From: CAZLPY01 sp964561525
Lineage (GTDB): Bacteria > Patescibacteriota > UBA1384 > CAJBMM01
DNA: 54,340 nt
Reading direction: 5' to 3'
Assembly: GCA_964561525.1 (NCBI GenBank)
Contig: CAZLPY010000002.1
Span: 1 to 54,340, forward strand
Below, piece after piece: positions 46,272 to 54,340 of the stretch. Made by a program: the position numbers and the translations under genes. Positions within the stretch are counted from its first letter, which is position 1. Every line of letters starts with the position of its first letter. The notes beneath the pieces are model-generated. The model was not told the origin of the DNA, searched no databases, and saw only the letters and a list, made by a program, of their open reading frames with translations.

Positions 46272-48164
46272 GTGTGCGGAATTGCTGGCAAGATTAGTTT
46301 AGGTGACGCCCTGGTTACTACCAGAAGCGTTGAGGAAATGACCGAGGCTATCGCCCATCGCGGACCTGATGATAGCGGCGTCTATATCTCTCCGGATCAC
46401 CATGTTGGCCTCGGTTTCAGGCGCCTGGCCATTATCGACCTGTCCCCGAAAGGACATCAACCTATGGGATACGCAGATCGTTATTGGATTGTGTTTAACG
46501 GTGAGATCTATAACTACCAATCCTTGCGACGCGACTTACAAAAGCAGGGCTACCAATTTAAGTCGCAAAGTGACACCGAGGTCATTTTAGCTTTATATGA
46601 TCGCTACCAGGAAAAATGCGTGCTGCATCTGCGAGGTATGTTTGCCTTCGCCATTTACGACGAACAGGAAAAAAGATTGTACTGCGCCCGGGACCGAGTG
46701 GGCAAAAAGCCATTTAAATACTATGCAGATGACCAGGTTTTTTTGTTTGGGTCCGAATTAAAAACCATTTTAACTCAAACCGAGTACAAAAAAGAGATCG
46801 ACTACCTGGCCATCCATCATTATGTAACCTACCAGTATTGCCCGGCACCCTACACCGGATTCAAAGGCATTCACAAGCTCGCACCGGCACATTATCTGAT
46901 TCTTGACCAACAAACCGGCAAACTGACCACTCAGCAATACTGGCATCTTGATTACTCGCATAAGGAATCGCATTCCGAGGCCGATTGGGCCGAGCAGATA
47001 TTTGCCAAACTGGATGAATCAGTGCAAATGCGGATGATTGCGGATGTACCGGTCGGCGCATTTCTATCTGGCGGAATCGATTCAAGCGCAGTTGTTGGCT
47101 TGATGAGTCGTCACTCTAGCACGCCCGTTAAAACGTTCTCGATCGGTTTTTCCGATCAAAAATTTAATGAGCTTGACCAAGCCAGGCAGGTAGCCCAGAT
47201 GTTTGGGTGCGATCATACTGAATTCACCGTTGAGCCTAAAGCAATTGAGGTATTACCTCTCCTGGCTCGTCACTTTGAAGAGCCCTTTGCCGATTCGAGC
47301 GCCCTACCAACCTATTATGTCAGCAAAATGACTCGCTCCCACGTCACCGTGGCCCTCAACGGCGATGGGGGTGACGAGAACTTTGCTGGCTACACCCGCT
47401 ACAGCATGATCAAAGCAGAGCTCCTACTAGCACGCCTTGGCATAGTAAACAAGGTGATTACCGCACCAGCTTTGGCTGCCCTTTCCCGCATCGGAGCCAA
47501 CGCAACGCTGGCAAAGCTGCGGCGCTTGGCTGACGGCCTACAGTTCTCGAATTCAACTCGGGCGGCGTATGACGTGTCTTATTTCACCAACGAGCAAAAA
47601 TCTGCCCTCTATTCTGACGAATTTAAAGCTAGGCTGGGGAACGATGTTGATAGCTACGAAATCATGGCTCGATATTTTGACGACTCAGGCACCACAGACC
47701 CGATCGATCAAGCTCTGTACGCTGATTTCATGACCTATTTACCTGATTGTCTGCTGGCAAAGGTAGACATAGCCACTATGGCAGTATCCCTTGAAGGGCG
47801 CTCGCCCTTCTTAGATCATGAGCTATTAGAGCTCGGTGCTAACATACCTTCGTCTCTGAAATTACGCGGGATTAATAACAAAAAATATATCCTTAAAAAA
47901 GCCTTGCGAGGATTTTTGCCTGACGACGTTTTGGATCGACCAAAACATGGCTTTAGTGTGCCAGTTGATCGATGGTTTCGGGAAGATTTGAAATCGTACG
48001 CCTACGATCATCTACTCGGTGATCATTCGACCACCAGCCAATTTTTCAATCGGGAACAAGTACAGCACCTGCTTGATCAACACACTTCAGGCCAACAACA
48101 ACTTGGTAAACAAATTTGGGCCTTATTGACCCTTGAATTATGGAAGAGAGAGTTCTTTGGATAA
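46272..48164 (+). CDS. asnB: Asparagine synthase-like amidotransferase (AsnB family)
   Basis: A 630-residue class II glutamine amidotransferase/synthetase. Met is processed to expose Cys2 (MCGIAGKIS), the glutaminase nucleophile; the domain continues with AHRGPDDSGVYISPDHHVGLGFRRLAIIDLS and FNGEIYNY. The synthetase half has the ATP pyrophosphatase P-loop AFLSGGIDSSAVVGLMSR and VALNGDGGDENFAGYTRY. GTG 46272 follows AAGGAG. In a polysaccharide locus such enzymes often amidate sugar acids or peptides rather than make free asparagine; both remain possible. The 3' end overlaps the next GT4 start by 8 nt. Confidence 0.92.
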   Translation: MCGIAGKISLGDALVTTRSVEEMTEAIAHRGPDDSGVYISPDHHVGLGFRRLAIIDLSPKGHQPMGYADRYWIVFNGEIYNYQSLRRDLQKQGYQFKSQSDTEVILALYDRYQEKCVLHLRGMFAFAIYDEQEKRLYCARDRVGKKPFKYYADDQVFLFGSELKTILTQTEYKKEIDYLAIHHYVTYQYCPAPYTGFKGIHKLAPAHYLILDQQTGKLTTQQYWHLDYSHKESHSEADWAEQIFAKLDESVQMRMIADVPVGAFLSGGIDSSAVVGLMSRHSSTPVKTFSIGFSDQKFNELDQARQVAQMFGCDHTEFTVEPKAIEVLPLLARHFEEPFADSSALPTYYVSKMTRSHVTVALNGDGGDENFAGYTRYSMIKAELLLARLGIVNKVITAPALAALSRIGANATLAKLRRLADGLQFSNSTRAAYDVSYFTNEQKSALYSDEFKARLGNDVDSYEIMARYFDDSGTTDPIDQALYADFMTYLPDCLLAKVDIATMAVSLEGRSPFLDHELLELGANIPSSLKLRGINNKKYILKKALRGFLPDDVLDRPKHGFSVPVDRWFREDLKSYAYDHLLGDHSTTSQFFNREQVQHLLDQHTSGQQQLGKQIWALLTLELWKREFFG

Positions 48165-49242
48165 CAGTAGACCGAAAATTCTTCATCTAATCACCGGACT
48201 AGAACGCGGCGGCACCGAAACCATGCTGACGCGCACCCTGCCACTGTTGCAAAATGAATTCGATAACGCCGTAATCTGCGTTAAAGGACGAGGCGAAATG
48301 GCGCAAAGGTTGCGTCAACACAACGTTCCGGTTTATTTTCTTGATCTAGCCCATATGTTGGATATTCGAGTAATGTGGCGGCTGGCGCGCGTCATTCGGG
48401 AATTCAAACCTGATATTCTAACTACCTACTTAATCCACGCTGACCTTTTAGGGAGAGTGATTGGACGACTGATGGGGGTGCAGCGAATTGTCTGCAGTAA
48501 ACGAGGTGGGCTGCTCCATATGACTTGGGTTGACCGCTTCACCAGCCTCCTGGTGACCCACTGGGTGGTGCAGACAAAGACGGCAGGCGCGGCAGTTGAG
48601 GCAACACTGAACGTACCTGCTACGCTGATCACCGTGATTCGGAATGGCCTCAATGCTTCGCCTCCATCAGCCAGTCGCGCAGAGCTGCGTCGTCACCTTG
48701 GCCTTGATACGCGTATTCCAACTTTGATCTGCACAGCCAATCTGAAAGCACGGAAGGGGCATGCAGAGCTTTTGCAGGCGATGGCCATCATTATCCGACA
48801 GCAACCAGTTGAGCTGCTACTAGCAGGCGACGGCCCGTTGCGAGCATCTCTTGAAAATCAAGCGAGCGAGCTCGGAATAGCAGCACAAGTACATTTTTTG
48901 GGAGTGCGTGATGACGTACCTAACTTACTTTTCGCTAGTGATATCTTTGTACTGCCAACCCATAGCGAAGGGATGAGTAACGCTCTTTTGGAAGCAATGG
49001 CGGCTGGCCTGCCGTGTGTCACAACTGATATCCCGGCCAATCGGGAGCTAATTACAGACGAAACCGGCCTATTAATTCCGGTGAATAATCCTGATGCACT
49101 GGCTAAAACGCTACTGCGATTGCTTGCACAACCAGATAAAGCAGCGCGGCTAGGGCAGGCGGCGCAGCATCAGGTTGCCACGAATTATTCGTTAAAACAT
49201 GTGACCGATCAATGGAGAAGATTGTACCGGAGCCTGCTATGA
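48157..49242 (+). CDS. GT4 family glycosyltransferase
   Basis: A 361-residue GT-B enzyme of the pellicle/exopolysaccharide type: RPKILHLITGLERGGTETMLTRTLPLL (glycine-rich GGTE loop), LICTANLKARKGHAELLQAM, VHFLGVRDDVPNLLFASDIFVLPTHSEGMSNALLEAMAAGLPCVTTDIPANRELI with the EGMSNALLEAM EX7E motif. The start is uncertain: TTG 48133 and TTG 48157 are both in frame; 48157 is nearer to GAGAGAG and leaves a natural 8-nt overlap with asnB. It ends ATGA-coupled to the deacetylase gene. Confidence 0.9.
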   Translation: MDNSRPKILHLITGLERGGTETMLTRTLPLLQNEFDNAVICVKGRGEMAQRLRQHNVPVYFLDLAHMLDIRVMWRLARVIREFKPDILTTYLIHADLLGRVIGRLMGVQRIVCSKRGGLLHMTWVDRFTSLLVTHWVVQTKTAGAAVEATLNVPATLITVIRNGLNASPPSASRAELRRHLGLDTRIPTLICTANLKARKGHAELLQAMAIIIRQQPVELLLAGDGPLRASLENQASELGIAAQVHFLGVRDDVPNLLFASDIFVLPTHSEGMSNALLEAMAAGLPCVTTDIPANRELITDETGLLIPVNNPDALAKTLLRLLAQPDKAARLGQAAQHQVATNYSLKHVTDQWRRLYRSLL

Positions 49243-49961
49243 GTGCTCAGTACATTTTTCGCTTAGATGACATTTGTCCGACCATGAAACGGTCACGCTT
49301 TCGGCAATTACAGCAGTTGTTTGACCGCTATCAGATTTTACCAATCATCGGTATTGTTCCGAACAATCAAGATAAGCATCTGATGATCGATCCGCCTCGC
49401 ATCGAGTTTTGGGCAGAGATGCGAGAACTGGCAAAGCGGGGCTGGATAGTAGCGCAACATGGCTTCGAGCATCACTACGAAACGGATGATGGCGGCATCT
49501 TACAGATCGGTCAAAAAAGTGAATTTGCTGGATTATCATACGAGCAACAATATCACAAACTAGCCACAGGCAAGCGCATACTCGAGCAGCATTTGCAGAC
49601 GAATGTTGGATGGTTTATGGCTCCCAGCCACAGCTTTGATCACAGCACGTTGAAGGCTCTTAAAGCCCTGAAATTTACCTATATAACAGATGGAGTGGCA
49701 TTGCACCCATTTCAACGAAACGGGCTTACCTGGGTCCCACAACAGCTCTGGCAGCCCCGGAGTATGCCCTTTGGCCTCTGGACCATCTGCATCCATCCAA
49801 ATACCATGACGGATCAAGAATTTGCACAATTAGCACTATTTATTCACACGCACTCCACAGCCTGTCAGCAACCAACCTTGACACCGCGCGCTCAGTTACT
49901 CAATCCGATGTTTCGTATGTTGTGGTACAGCAAATTGCGTCAAGGCCGGGCGGCGGCATGA
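49239..49961 (+). CDS. DUF2334-type polysaccharide deacetylase-like protein
   Basis: A 240-residue NodB-like fold protein. The metal-site motifs of the family are visible: FRLDDICP (catalytic Asp pair), AQHGFEHHY (two His ligands) and MAPSHSFDHSTLKALKAL. IGIVPNNQDKHLM is the conserved DUF2334 strand. Members remove acetyl groups from glycans or act on related esters. No signal peptide is seen, so it is probably cytosolic and acts on a precursor (inference). The ATG at 49239 overlaps the stop of the GT4 gene and has GGAG upstream; an earlier in-frame ATG (49212) is less likely. Confidence 0.82.
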   Translation: MSAQYIFRLDDICPTMKRSRFRQLQQLFDRYQILPIIGIVPNNQDKHLMIDPPRIEFWAEMRELAKRGWIVAQHGFEHHYETDDGGILQIGQKSEFAGLSYEQQYHKLATGKRILEQHLQTNVGWFMAPSHSFDHSTLKALKALKFTYITDGVALHPFQRNGLTWVPQQLWQPRSMPFGLWTICIHPNTMTDQEFAQLALFIHTHSTACQQPTLTPRAQLLNPMFRMLWYSKLRQGRAAA

Positions 49962-50683
49962 GCTATGTAGATCAGAATCTTCACTATCGCGATTCAGCTG
50001 CATACGATGAGCGCATCAAAGACCCGCTTGAGCATTATGTGTGGCGAGTGTGGGACCCAATCTTACGACAACTGATCAAACAATACGTCAAGAGGGGCAC
50101 CACAGTGGCAGACCTTGGGGCCGGCACGCTTGAGCATACTCAGCACATGAATGAAGCTGCACTGGTGTACGTCGTTGAACGTGAGCAATCTATGACTGAG
50201 CGGGGCCGGTCCAAGTTGCAATCATTTCGACCCAAGGTGCACATATTGCATGAAGACGCACTACACACTAGCATTCCAAGCGCTAGTTGTGACGTCGTGT
50301 GGAGCGTCGGTTTATCAGAGTACGTTGACCTTGAGGCCTTATTCCAGGAGATCACTCGGATCTGCAAGGAAGGTGGACACATCATCATCCAATTTCCCAA
50401 CCGCCACAATCCACACAACGCTGTTGCCCTTTTGACCCATCGCGTATTGCGCCGGCACACCAAAGCCTATCGCGCTCGTAAGGATTTCGAAGAAATAGCA
50501 CGTCGATATCATTTAGATATCGAAAAAAAAATTAGTCGCGGCGTTTTTGCCTACGTTCCTTCGCCGCTCCAGCGATTTTTCATTCCGGTTTGGCGCGCTT
50601 TTGACGTTATCTATGCCCCATTTCAGTCAATTTTCCCGCTCGGTGTTAACATCATGTTGGTAATGAGACGATCCCAATCCTGA
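49958..50683 (+). CDS. SAM-dependent methyltransferase (class I)
   Basis: A 241-residue methyltransferase. Motif I is TTVADLGAGTLEHTQHM, motif II-like VYVVEREQSM, and the post-motif block SCDVVWSVGLSEYVDLEALFQEITRICKEGGHIIIQFPN fits Methyltransf_11/25 enzymes. The C-terminal part is helical with a hydrophobic segment (FIPVWRAFDVIYAPFQSIFPLGVNIMLVM), possibly membrane-associated. It is coupled to the deacetylase gene (ATGA). It would methylate a sugar or lipid precursor. Its 3' end overlaps the convergent GT4 gene by 61 bp. Confidence 0.85.
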   Translation: MSYVDQNLHYRDSAAYDERIKDPLEHYVWRVWDPILRQLIKQYVKRGTTVADLGAGTLEHTQHMNEAALVYVVEREQSMTERGRSKLQSFRPKVHILHEDALHTSIPSASCDVVWSVGLSEYVDLEALFQEITRICKEGGHIIIQFPNRHNPHNAVALLTHRVLRRHTKAYRARKDFEEIARRYHLDIEKKISRGVFAYVPSPLQRFFIPVWRAFDVIYAPFQSIFPLGVNIMLVMRRSQS

Positions 50684-51747
50684 CCAACCGCATCAATGTC
50701 ATGATGACCCGCCACAAATTGGTTAATGTGTCGCGAGGACTCTCTCCAGTGCTTTTTATCTTCTAATAATCGTTTAATTCCCTGCGTCAGACGTTGCATA
50801 TCGCCGTCCGCAAACACGCCAAGATGATGTTTGGTAATCACTTCATCTGGGTTAACCTTTGAATAGGCAATTGGGGTGGCCGACATGCCGCATTGAATCA
50901 GGGTGTAGGTATAGCCTTCAAAATCGGAGGTATTAACCAGTACTTTTGCTTGATCGTAGTACCGTTGAATGTTGGCAAACGGCACATAATTAAAAAACTG
51001 CATATTTTTTAGCTGCTTTGCCTGTTGTTTGATTGATTGAAATAGGCTCCGTTCATGATATTGCTCGGGTGCAATCATCACAAATGGCACGTGGGGAAAC
51101 TGCTTGGCCAGATCGATAAAGATTTGCGGATTTTTCATCGGCACGCAACGCCCCACCCATAGCACCGTTTCTTTGTTGCTAACAGACTTTTTGTGAGATT
51201 TCATCAGGATAGCTAACGGGATATGATGCAATGGAACGGTCAGGTGAGGCTCGGCCTTGGCAAACATCGCCCGATTGCTGGCCATCGACATGGCGATAGC
51301 ATCAGCGCGATGCAGACCAAAGCGGTACATTTTGCCAGCCAAACCGTTGCTCAGAACGTAGGTACCATCACAGTCGATATCACTAACGGCCCGAAAAATG
51401 TATTTCCGGTGATGCAACTTACAAAACAGGGCGATGATGCCTACTTCAGGTCCGGCTGCAGAAGAAATATAGATGTCGGCGTTGGCTGCCGTGAGTGCTC
51501 GCCACAGCCTGATCACATTCGTGATATAGTCCCGTCCACCCAGCCGAAACGAGGCGTACACCGTCATTCCGTCGTGGTTGGTGACGCCCCCCTGACCCCA
51601 ATCACCGGTAACGATACTAAGCTTATGCTTGCGTTTAAGATACTGTGCGATTGTATACAAATCGAGCTCTCCGCCCCCCATTGAGGCAGCAGACTGTGGA
51701 TCAATCATGCTATACAAATGAGCGCTGACAATGCATATTTTTGCCAT
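50623..51747 (-). CDS. GT4 family glycosyltransferase
   Basis: A 374-residue GT-B enzyme: KICIVSAHLYSMIDPQSAASMGGGELDLYTIAQYLKRKHKLSIVTGDWG at the N-terminus, then ETVLWVGRCVPMKNPQIFIDLAKQ, FNYVPFANIQRYYDQAKVLVNTSDFEGYTYTLIQCGMSATPIAYSKVNPDEVI. The EX7E motif reads EGYTYTLIQC, with Gln replacing the second Glu, so catalysis may be altered. It starts a minus-strand series that runs against the plus-strand operon; its last 61 bp overlap the methyltransferase gene. Confidence 0.85.
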   Translation of the reverse strand: MAKICIVSAHLYSMIDPQSAASMGGGELDLYTIAQYLKRKHKLSIVTGDWGQGGVTNHDGMTVYASFRLGGRDYITNVIRLWRALTAANADIYISSAAGPEVGIIALFCKLHHRKYIFRAVSDIDCDGTYVLSNGLAGKMYRFGLHRADAIAMSMASNRAMFAKAEPHLTVPLHHIPLAILMKSHKKSVSNKETVLWVGRCVPMKNPQIFIDLAKQFPHVPFVMIAPEQYHERSLFQSIKQQAKQLKNMQFFNYVPFANIQRYYDQAKVLVNTSDFEGYTYTLIQCGMSATPIAYSKVNPDEVITKHHLGVFADGDMQRLTQGIKRLLEDKKHWRESSRHINQFVAGHHDIDAVGQDWDRLITNMMLTPSGKID

Positions 51748-51753
51748 AGCAAC

Positions 51754-52719
51754 CTATTTATACGAGCGGGAAAATGGCTTCAGAGAGGCAGCTTTGACCC
51801 GCTTACCAGCCCGCCAGATCGCCTTTAGCTGACGTTGCCACGGCAGTACCTCAAGCAAGCGCATCGGACGTTGCCAAAAATAGATCTCTGGCGCCATTAC
51901 AATCGCTTTGATGAACTGCTTGCGCCGCAACGCCGGATCGGTCAAGGTGTAGAGCCCCATTGCATAATACGTGGTGCTATACACTTGGCGTTTTAATCGC
52001 ACTATTTCGGGCGGCAAATCGGTGCGGGCATATAGCTTGTCAATCATGCGCAGGTGCTCGTTCGCCATCGCTACCCCTTTATCCTCTGATGCTCCCCCTT
52101 CATGTACTCGAAACGTGGCTAAAAACTTGGGGATGCGGGCAAATGGCCCGAGCAGTCCAGCCCGTAGCCAAAAATCATAATCGGCCACAAAGCGAAACTG
52201 CGGATCGCGACCACCGATTTTTTCCACTACTGCCTTACGGAAAAACGCACCCGGCCCGGGGTAGCATAAATGCAGGCGCAACATATCGCGATACGAATAA
52301 TCAAACGAGCGCATATTAGCGGTGATGGTGCCAGCACCGTCAATTTTGTACCAGTCGGGATAGACCACCAATACTTCCGGGTGCCCCGTCATGTATTCGG
52401 CCACAGCCCGCAATGCTCCGGGTAGCAGCGGGTCATCGGAATTTATCACCCCGATAATCTCTCCTTGAGCCAGTTCAAAACCACGATTATCAGTGTTGCT
52501 CTCACCCATATTTTTGTGAGTGTAAAAGCGCAATTTACCATGATATTTTTTCATCACTTCGACGGTGTTATCTTTCGATCCGTCATCGAGAACTAAAAAA
52601 TCAAGCTTGGGATACTTTTGGGCTAAAATACTATCGATCGTTTCCTCAATTAAATCTGCCCGATTGTATGTCGGGGTGATGATGGTAATAGTTGGTAGAT
52701 CTGCCACTTGATGTGCCAC
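51754..52719 (-). CDS. GT2 family glycosyltransferase
   Basis: A 321-residue GT-A enzyme with an intact donor site: TIITPTYNRADLIEETIDSILAQKYPKLDFLVLDDGSKDNTVEV, GEIIGVINSDDPLLPGAL (DD metal motif) and GPGAFFRKAVVEKIGGRDPQFRFVADYDFWLRAGL acceptor block. It is soluble, perhaps peripheral to the membrane through the basic C-terminus (RAGKRVKAASLKPFSRSYK). Spacing to the flanking genes is 6 and 10 nt, so it is co-transcribed with the GT4 and the epimerase. Transfers a single sugar to a lipid-linked intermediate (inference). Confidence 0.92.
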   Translation of the reverse strand: MAHQVADLPTITIITPTYNRADLIEETIDSILAQKYPKLDFLVLDDGSKDNTVEVMKKYHGKLRFYTHKNMGESNTDNRGFELAQGEIIGVINSDDPLLPGALRAVAEYMTGHPEVLVVYPDWYKIDGAGTITANMRSFDYSYRDMLRLHLCYPGPGAFFRKAVVEKIGGRDPQFRFVADYDFWLRAGLLGPFARIPKFLATFRVHEGGASEDKGVAMANEHLRMIDKLYARTDLPPEIVRLKRQVYSTTYYAMGLYTLTDPALRRKQFIKAIVMAPEIYFWQRPMRLLEVLPWQRQLKAIWRAGKRVKAASLKPFSRSYK

Positions 52720-52729
52720 GTTTTACTCC

Positions 52730-53815
52730 CTAGCGATGCAGATAGCCGAGCAGAATTTTGACCACCTTACTGCTTACATCCGCTACAACGTATTCCTGCG
52801 GCGGAGTCCACGATGTACCGACTCCGAGCACCGTTTTCACGCACAAAGCAATTGACTCTGGCCCGGCTCCAGAGAGCATATTACTACCGGCTTCAATAGT
52901 CTCTGGCCGCTCGGTTACATCGCGTAAGGTGACACTTGGAATACCAAAAATGCTGCATTCTTCTTGCACCGTTCCACTATCCGAAAGTACCGTGCGCGCG
53001 TTTTTTTCTAAATGCACAAATTCAAATAAACCGAATGGCTCATGCACTATTACCCCTTCGTGGAGAGAAACCGTTGAAAGCTGCTTTAGTTGCTTTTTGG
53101 TGCGTGGGTGCACGCTCCAAATCACCGGCAACTGATAATCTTGATGCAATTGATTGAGCGCTTTCACAAACTGGGCTAGTCGCTCAGGTATATCAACGTT
53201 TTCCTGGCGATGCAAGGTGACCAAGAAATACTGTCCGGATTCAAGCCCCAGATCATGCAATATGGTGCTTGAATCAATTTGAGGTGCAAAGTGATCAAGC
53301 ACTTCCTTAATTGGGTTGCCGGTGACGTAAATGCGCTTTCCCGGAATGCCCTCTGCCAACAAGTTTTGTTTGCTGTTTTCGGTATAGGGTAGCAGCACAT
53401 CGCTTGAATGATCGATCACACGCCGATTCACCTCCTCCGGCACCCGATCGTCGTAGCAGCGATTTCCGGCTTCCATGTGATACACCGGCACCCCCATGCG
53501 CTTGGCCATCACCGCCACAAGACTCGAATTGGTATCACCGAGCACCAAAAACCGATCCGGCTGCTCTTTTTCGATGATTTTTTCGATTCCAGACAGCATG
53601 ATACCAATTTGGTCGCCGGCGCTCCCTTTGGCTCCTAAGTAATGATCAACCTTCCGGATATCAAGCTGCTCAAAAAAAATATCGTTTAAGGTCGCGTCGT
53701 AGTTTTGACCGGTATGGACCAACACTTGATCGCACAATTGATCTAATTTTTTGATAATCAGGCACAGCCGTATCAACTCCGGCCGCGTCCCGACAATTGT
53801 CATAACTTTGAGCAT
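52730..53815 (-). CDS. Non-hydrolysing UDP-sugar 2-epimerase (WecB/FnlC-like)
   Basis: A 361-residue epimerase: MTIVGTRPELIRLCLIIKKL, VLVHTGQNYDATLNDIFFEQL, VLGDTNSSLVAVMAKRMG, MEAGNRCYDDRVPEEVNRRVIDHSSDVLL, SVHPRTKKQL and LSDSGTVQEECSIFGIPSVTLRDVTERPETIEAGSN. The EAGNRCYDxRVPEExNR form resembles FnlC/WbjD/CapG proteins of the UDP-L-FucNAc pathway more than WecB, which has EAGLRSG. That reading also fits the SDR gene 3 nt upstream. It supplies a nucleotide sugar for the locus. Confidence 0.88.
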   Translation of the reverse strand: MLKVMTIVGTRPELIRLCLIIKKLDQLCDQVLVHTGQNYDATLNDIFFEQLDIRKVDHYLGAKGSAGDQIGIMLSGIEKIIEKEQPDRFLVLGDTNSSLVAVMAKRMGVPVYHMEAGNRCYDDRVPEEVNRRVIDHSSDVLLPYTENSKQNLLAEGIPGKRIYVTGNPIKEVLDHFAPQIDSSTILHDLGLESGQYFLVTLHRQENVDIPERLAQFVKALNQLHQDYQLPVIWSVHPRTKKQLKQLSTVSLHEGVIVHEPFGLFEFVHLEKNARTVLSDSGTVQEECSIFGIPSVTLRDVTERPETIEAGSNMLSGAGPESIALCVKTVLGVGTSWTPPQEYVVADVSSKVVKILLGYLHR

Positions 53816-53818
53816 CGA

Positions 53819-54340
53819 TTACCCCTTTATGCGTGATTTAAATTCCGCTAATTCATGTACCATCTCCGGCACGCTTGGCACACTATTGTACCCAGCCGCT
53901 TTCCAAATTGCCGCATTTTTGTCCGGATGCTCAGTTGAAAGTGTACGATCAATCACTGTTGCTGCTTCACTTTGGTTAACGGTGACATCACCCCGCCCAA
54001 ACTCTTTGGCAAACACTTTTAGCATATCGTACTTCGAAATACGGTCCGAAGAAATCACATGTTGGACATGATCCAGCTTGAGGTTAGCGGTGATAATCCC
54101 GATGCAAATTTTAGCAAAATGCAAAGTAGTGACGCCGTTCCACCAATGGTTAGTATAGCCGTTCACCGTGGCGCCCTTTGGCTGCCCCAAAAACCAATCT
54201 AAAAGCGATGAGTGACCGACTACCTCTGGACCAATAATAGAATCGCGCAGATGGAACATTTGGGTCGAGTAGGTTTCACCAAGACTTTTCGTTTTACCGT
54301 ACACATCGAGTGCATCATGGGGATCGCTTTCAACATACGA
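53819..54340 (-). CDS. SDR-family nucleotide-sugar reductase/epimerase (partial)
   Basis: The 3' part (173 codons) of an extended short-chain dehydrogenase; the gene runs out of the window at 54340. The frame continues to the window end and reads YVESDPHDALDVYGKTKSLGE, where YxxxK is the SDR catalytic Tyr-Lys pair. VISSDRISKYDMLKVFAKEFGRGDVTV and WKAAGYNSVPSVPEMVHEL resemble RmlD-like reductases. The NAD(P)-binding N-terminus is missing. It lies 3 nt upstream of the FnlC-like epimerase, so together they may make UDP-L-FucNAc or a related deoxysugar (inference). Confidence 0.78.
   Translation of the reverse strand, partial: SYVESDPHDALDVYGKTKSLGETYSTQMFHLRDSIIGPEVVGHSSLLDWFLGQPKGATVNGYTNHWWNGVTTLHFAKICIGIITANLKLDHVQHVISSDRISKYDMLKVFAKEFGRGDVTVNQSEAATVIDRTLSTEHPDKNAAIWKAAGYNSVPSVPEMVHELAEFKSRIKG

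Overview
The window looks like a chromosomal scaffold from a small-genome, probably monoderm bacterium, most likely of the Candidate Phyla Radiation (Patescibacteria). This is an inference from gene content: a VanW-family wall protein, a lysozyme-like hydrolase with Ig-like repeats, many TrmB-family regulators, a compact MetK, short coiled-coil proteins beginning MA-x-x-TLD, and AT-rich TTAGAAATT-type spacers. No rRNA, tRNA, CRISPR array, insertion sequence or prophage was seen. TGA works as a stop codon. The scaffold contains one 10-N assembly gap (32801-32810).

Layout. 1-7.9 kb: groES, a nucleotidyltransferase-like gene, a helix-turn-helix/coiled-coil gene, a VanW protein, a K+-independent proton-pumping pyrophosphatase and a GT4 glycosyltransferase. 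8.1-11.1 kb: tandem secreted GH-A-like hydrolases and a VapBC-type module. 11.1-12.6 kb: a minus-strand operon of three small unknown genes. 12.7-16.2 kb: a polar amino-acid ABC importer operon whose ATPase carries a C-terminal domain homologous to the sensor domain of the TrmB regulator encoded immediately downstream. 16.2-28.7 kb: two Wzy_C/O-antigen-ligase-like proteins, glycosyltransferases, a divergent enolase and three more TrmB regulators, interleaved with small secreted or membrane genes. 28.7-35.5 kb: DUF2283, a RelE-type module, a Wzx-like flippase, a surface hydrolase and a subtilisin sharing Ig-like repeats. 35.6-41.3 kb: the methyl cycle (ahcY, a PfkB kinase, metK with a SAM-I-type riboswitch) interrupted by small-gene cassettes. 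41.3-54.3 kb: a large surface-polysaccharide locus (GT-C, GT4 and GT2 enzymes, an AsnB-like amidotransferase, a DUF2334 deacetylase, a methyltransferase, and a WecB/FnlC-type epimerase with an SDR cut by the window edge).

Most notable signals. (1) An undescribed-looking RNA element upstream of three small genes (11730-, 12188-, 27337+): a conserved AATCYAGTGGYG box, then a 5-bp hairpin whose base pairs change compensatorily, with a 10-nt GCCC-containing loop, placed on or beside the Shine-Dalgarno. (2) The ABC-ATPase/TrmB-sensor fusion. (3) A leader with mutually exclusive hairpins ahead of the unknown gene at 39143, and another ahead of 34856. (4) Inverted repeats with identical 10-nt spacers directly upstream of two TrmB genes. 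(5) A set of small genes, each with a near-consensus extended -10 promoter and its own hairpins, including three secreted beta-rich proteins ending in Phe, which is odd for a monoderm.

How it fits together: most of the window serves building, modifying and exporting a surface polysaccharide and surface proteins. Around this are amino-acid import under TrmB-like control and SAM recycling under riboswitch control. The small independently transcribed genes sit between core genes and look like accessory cassettes.
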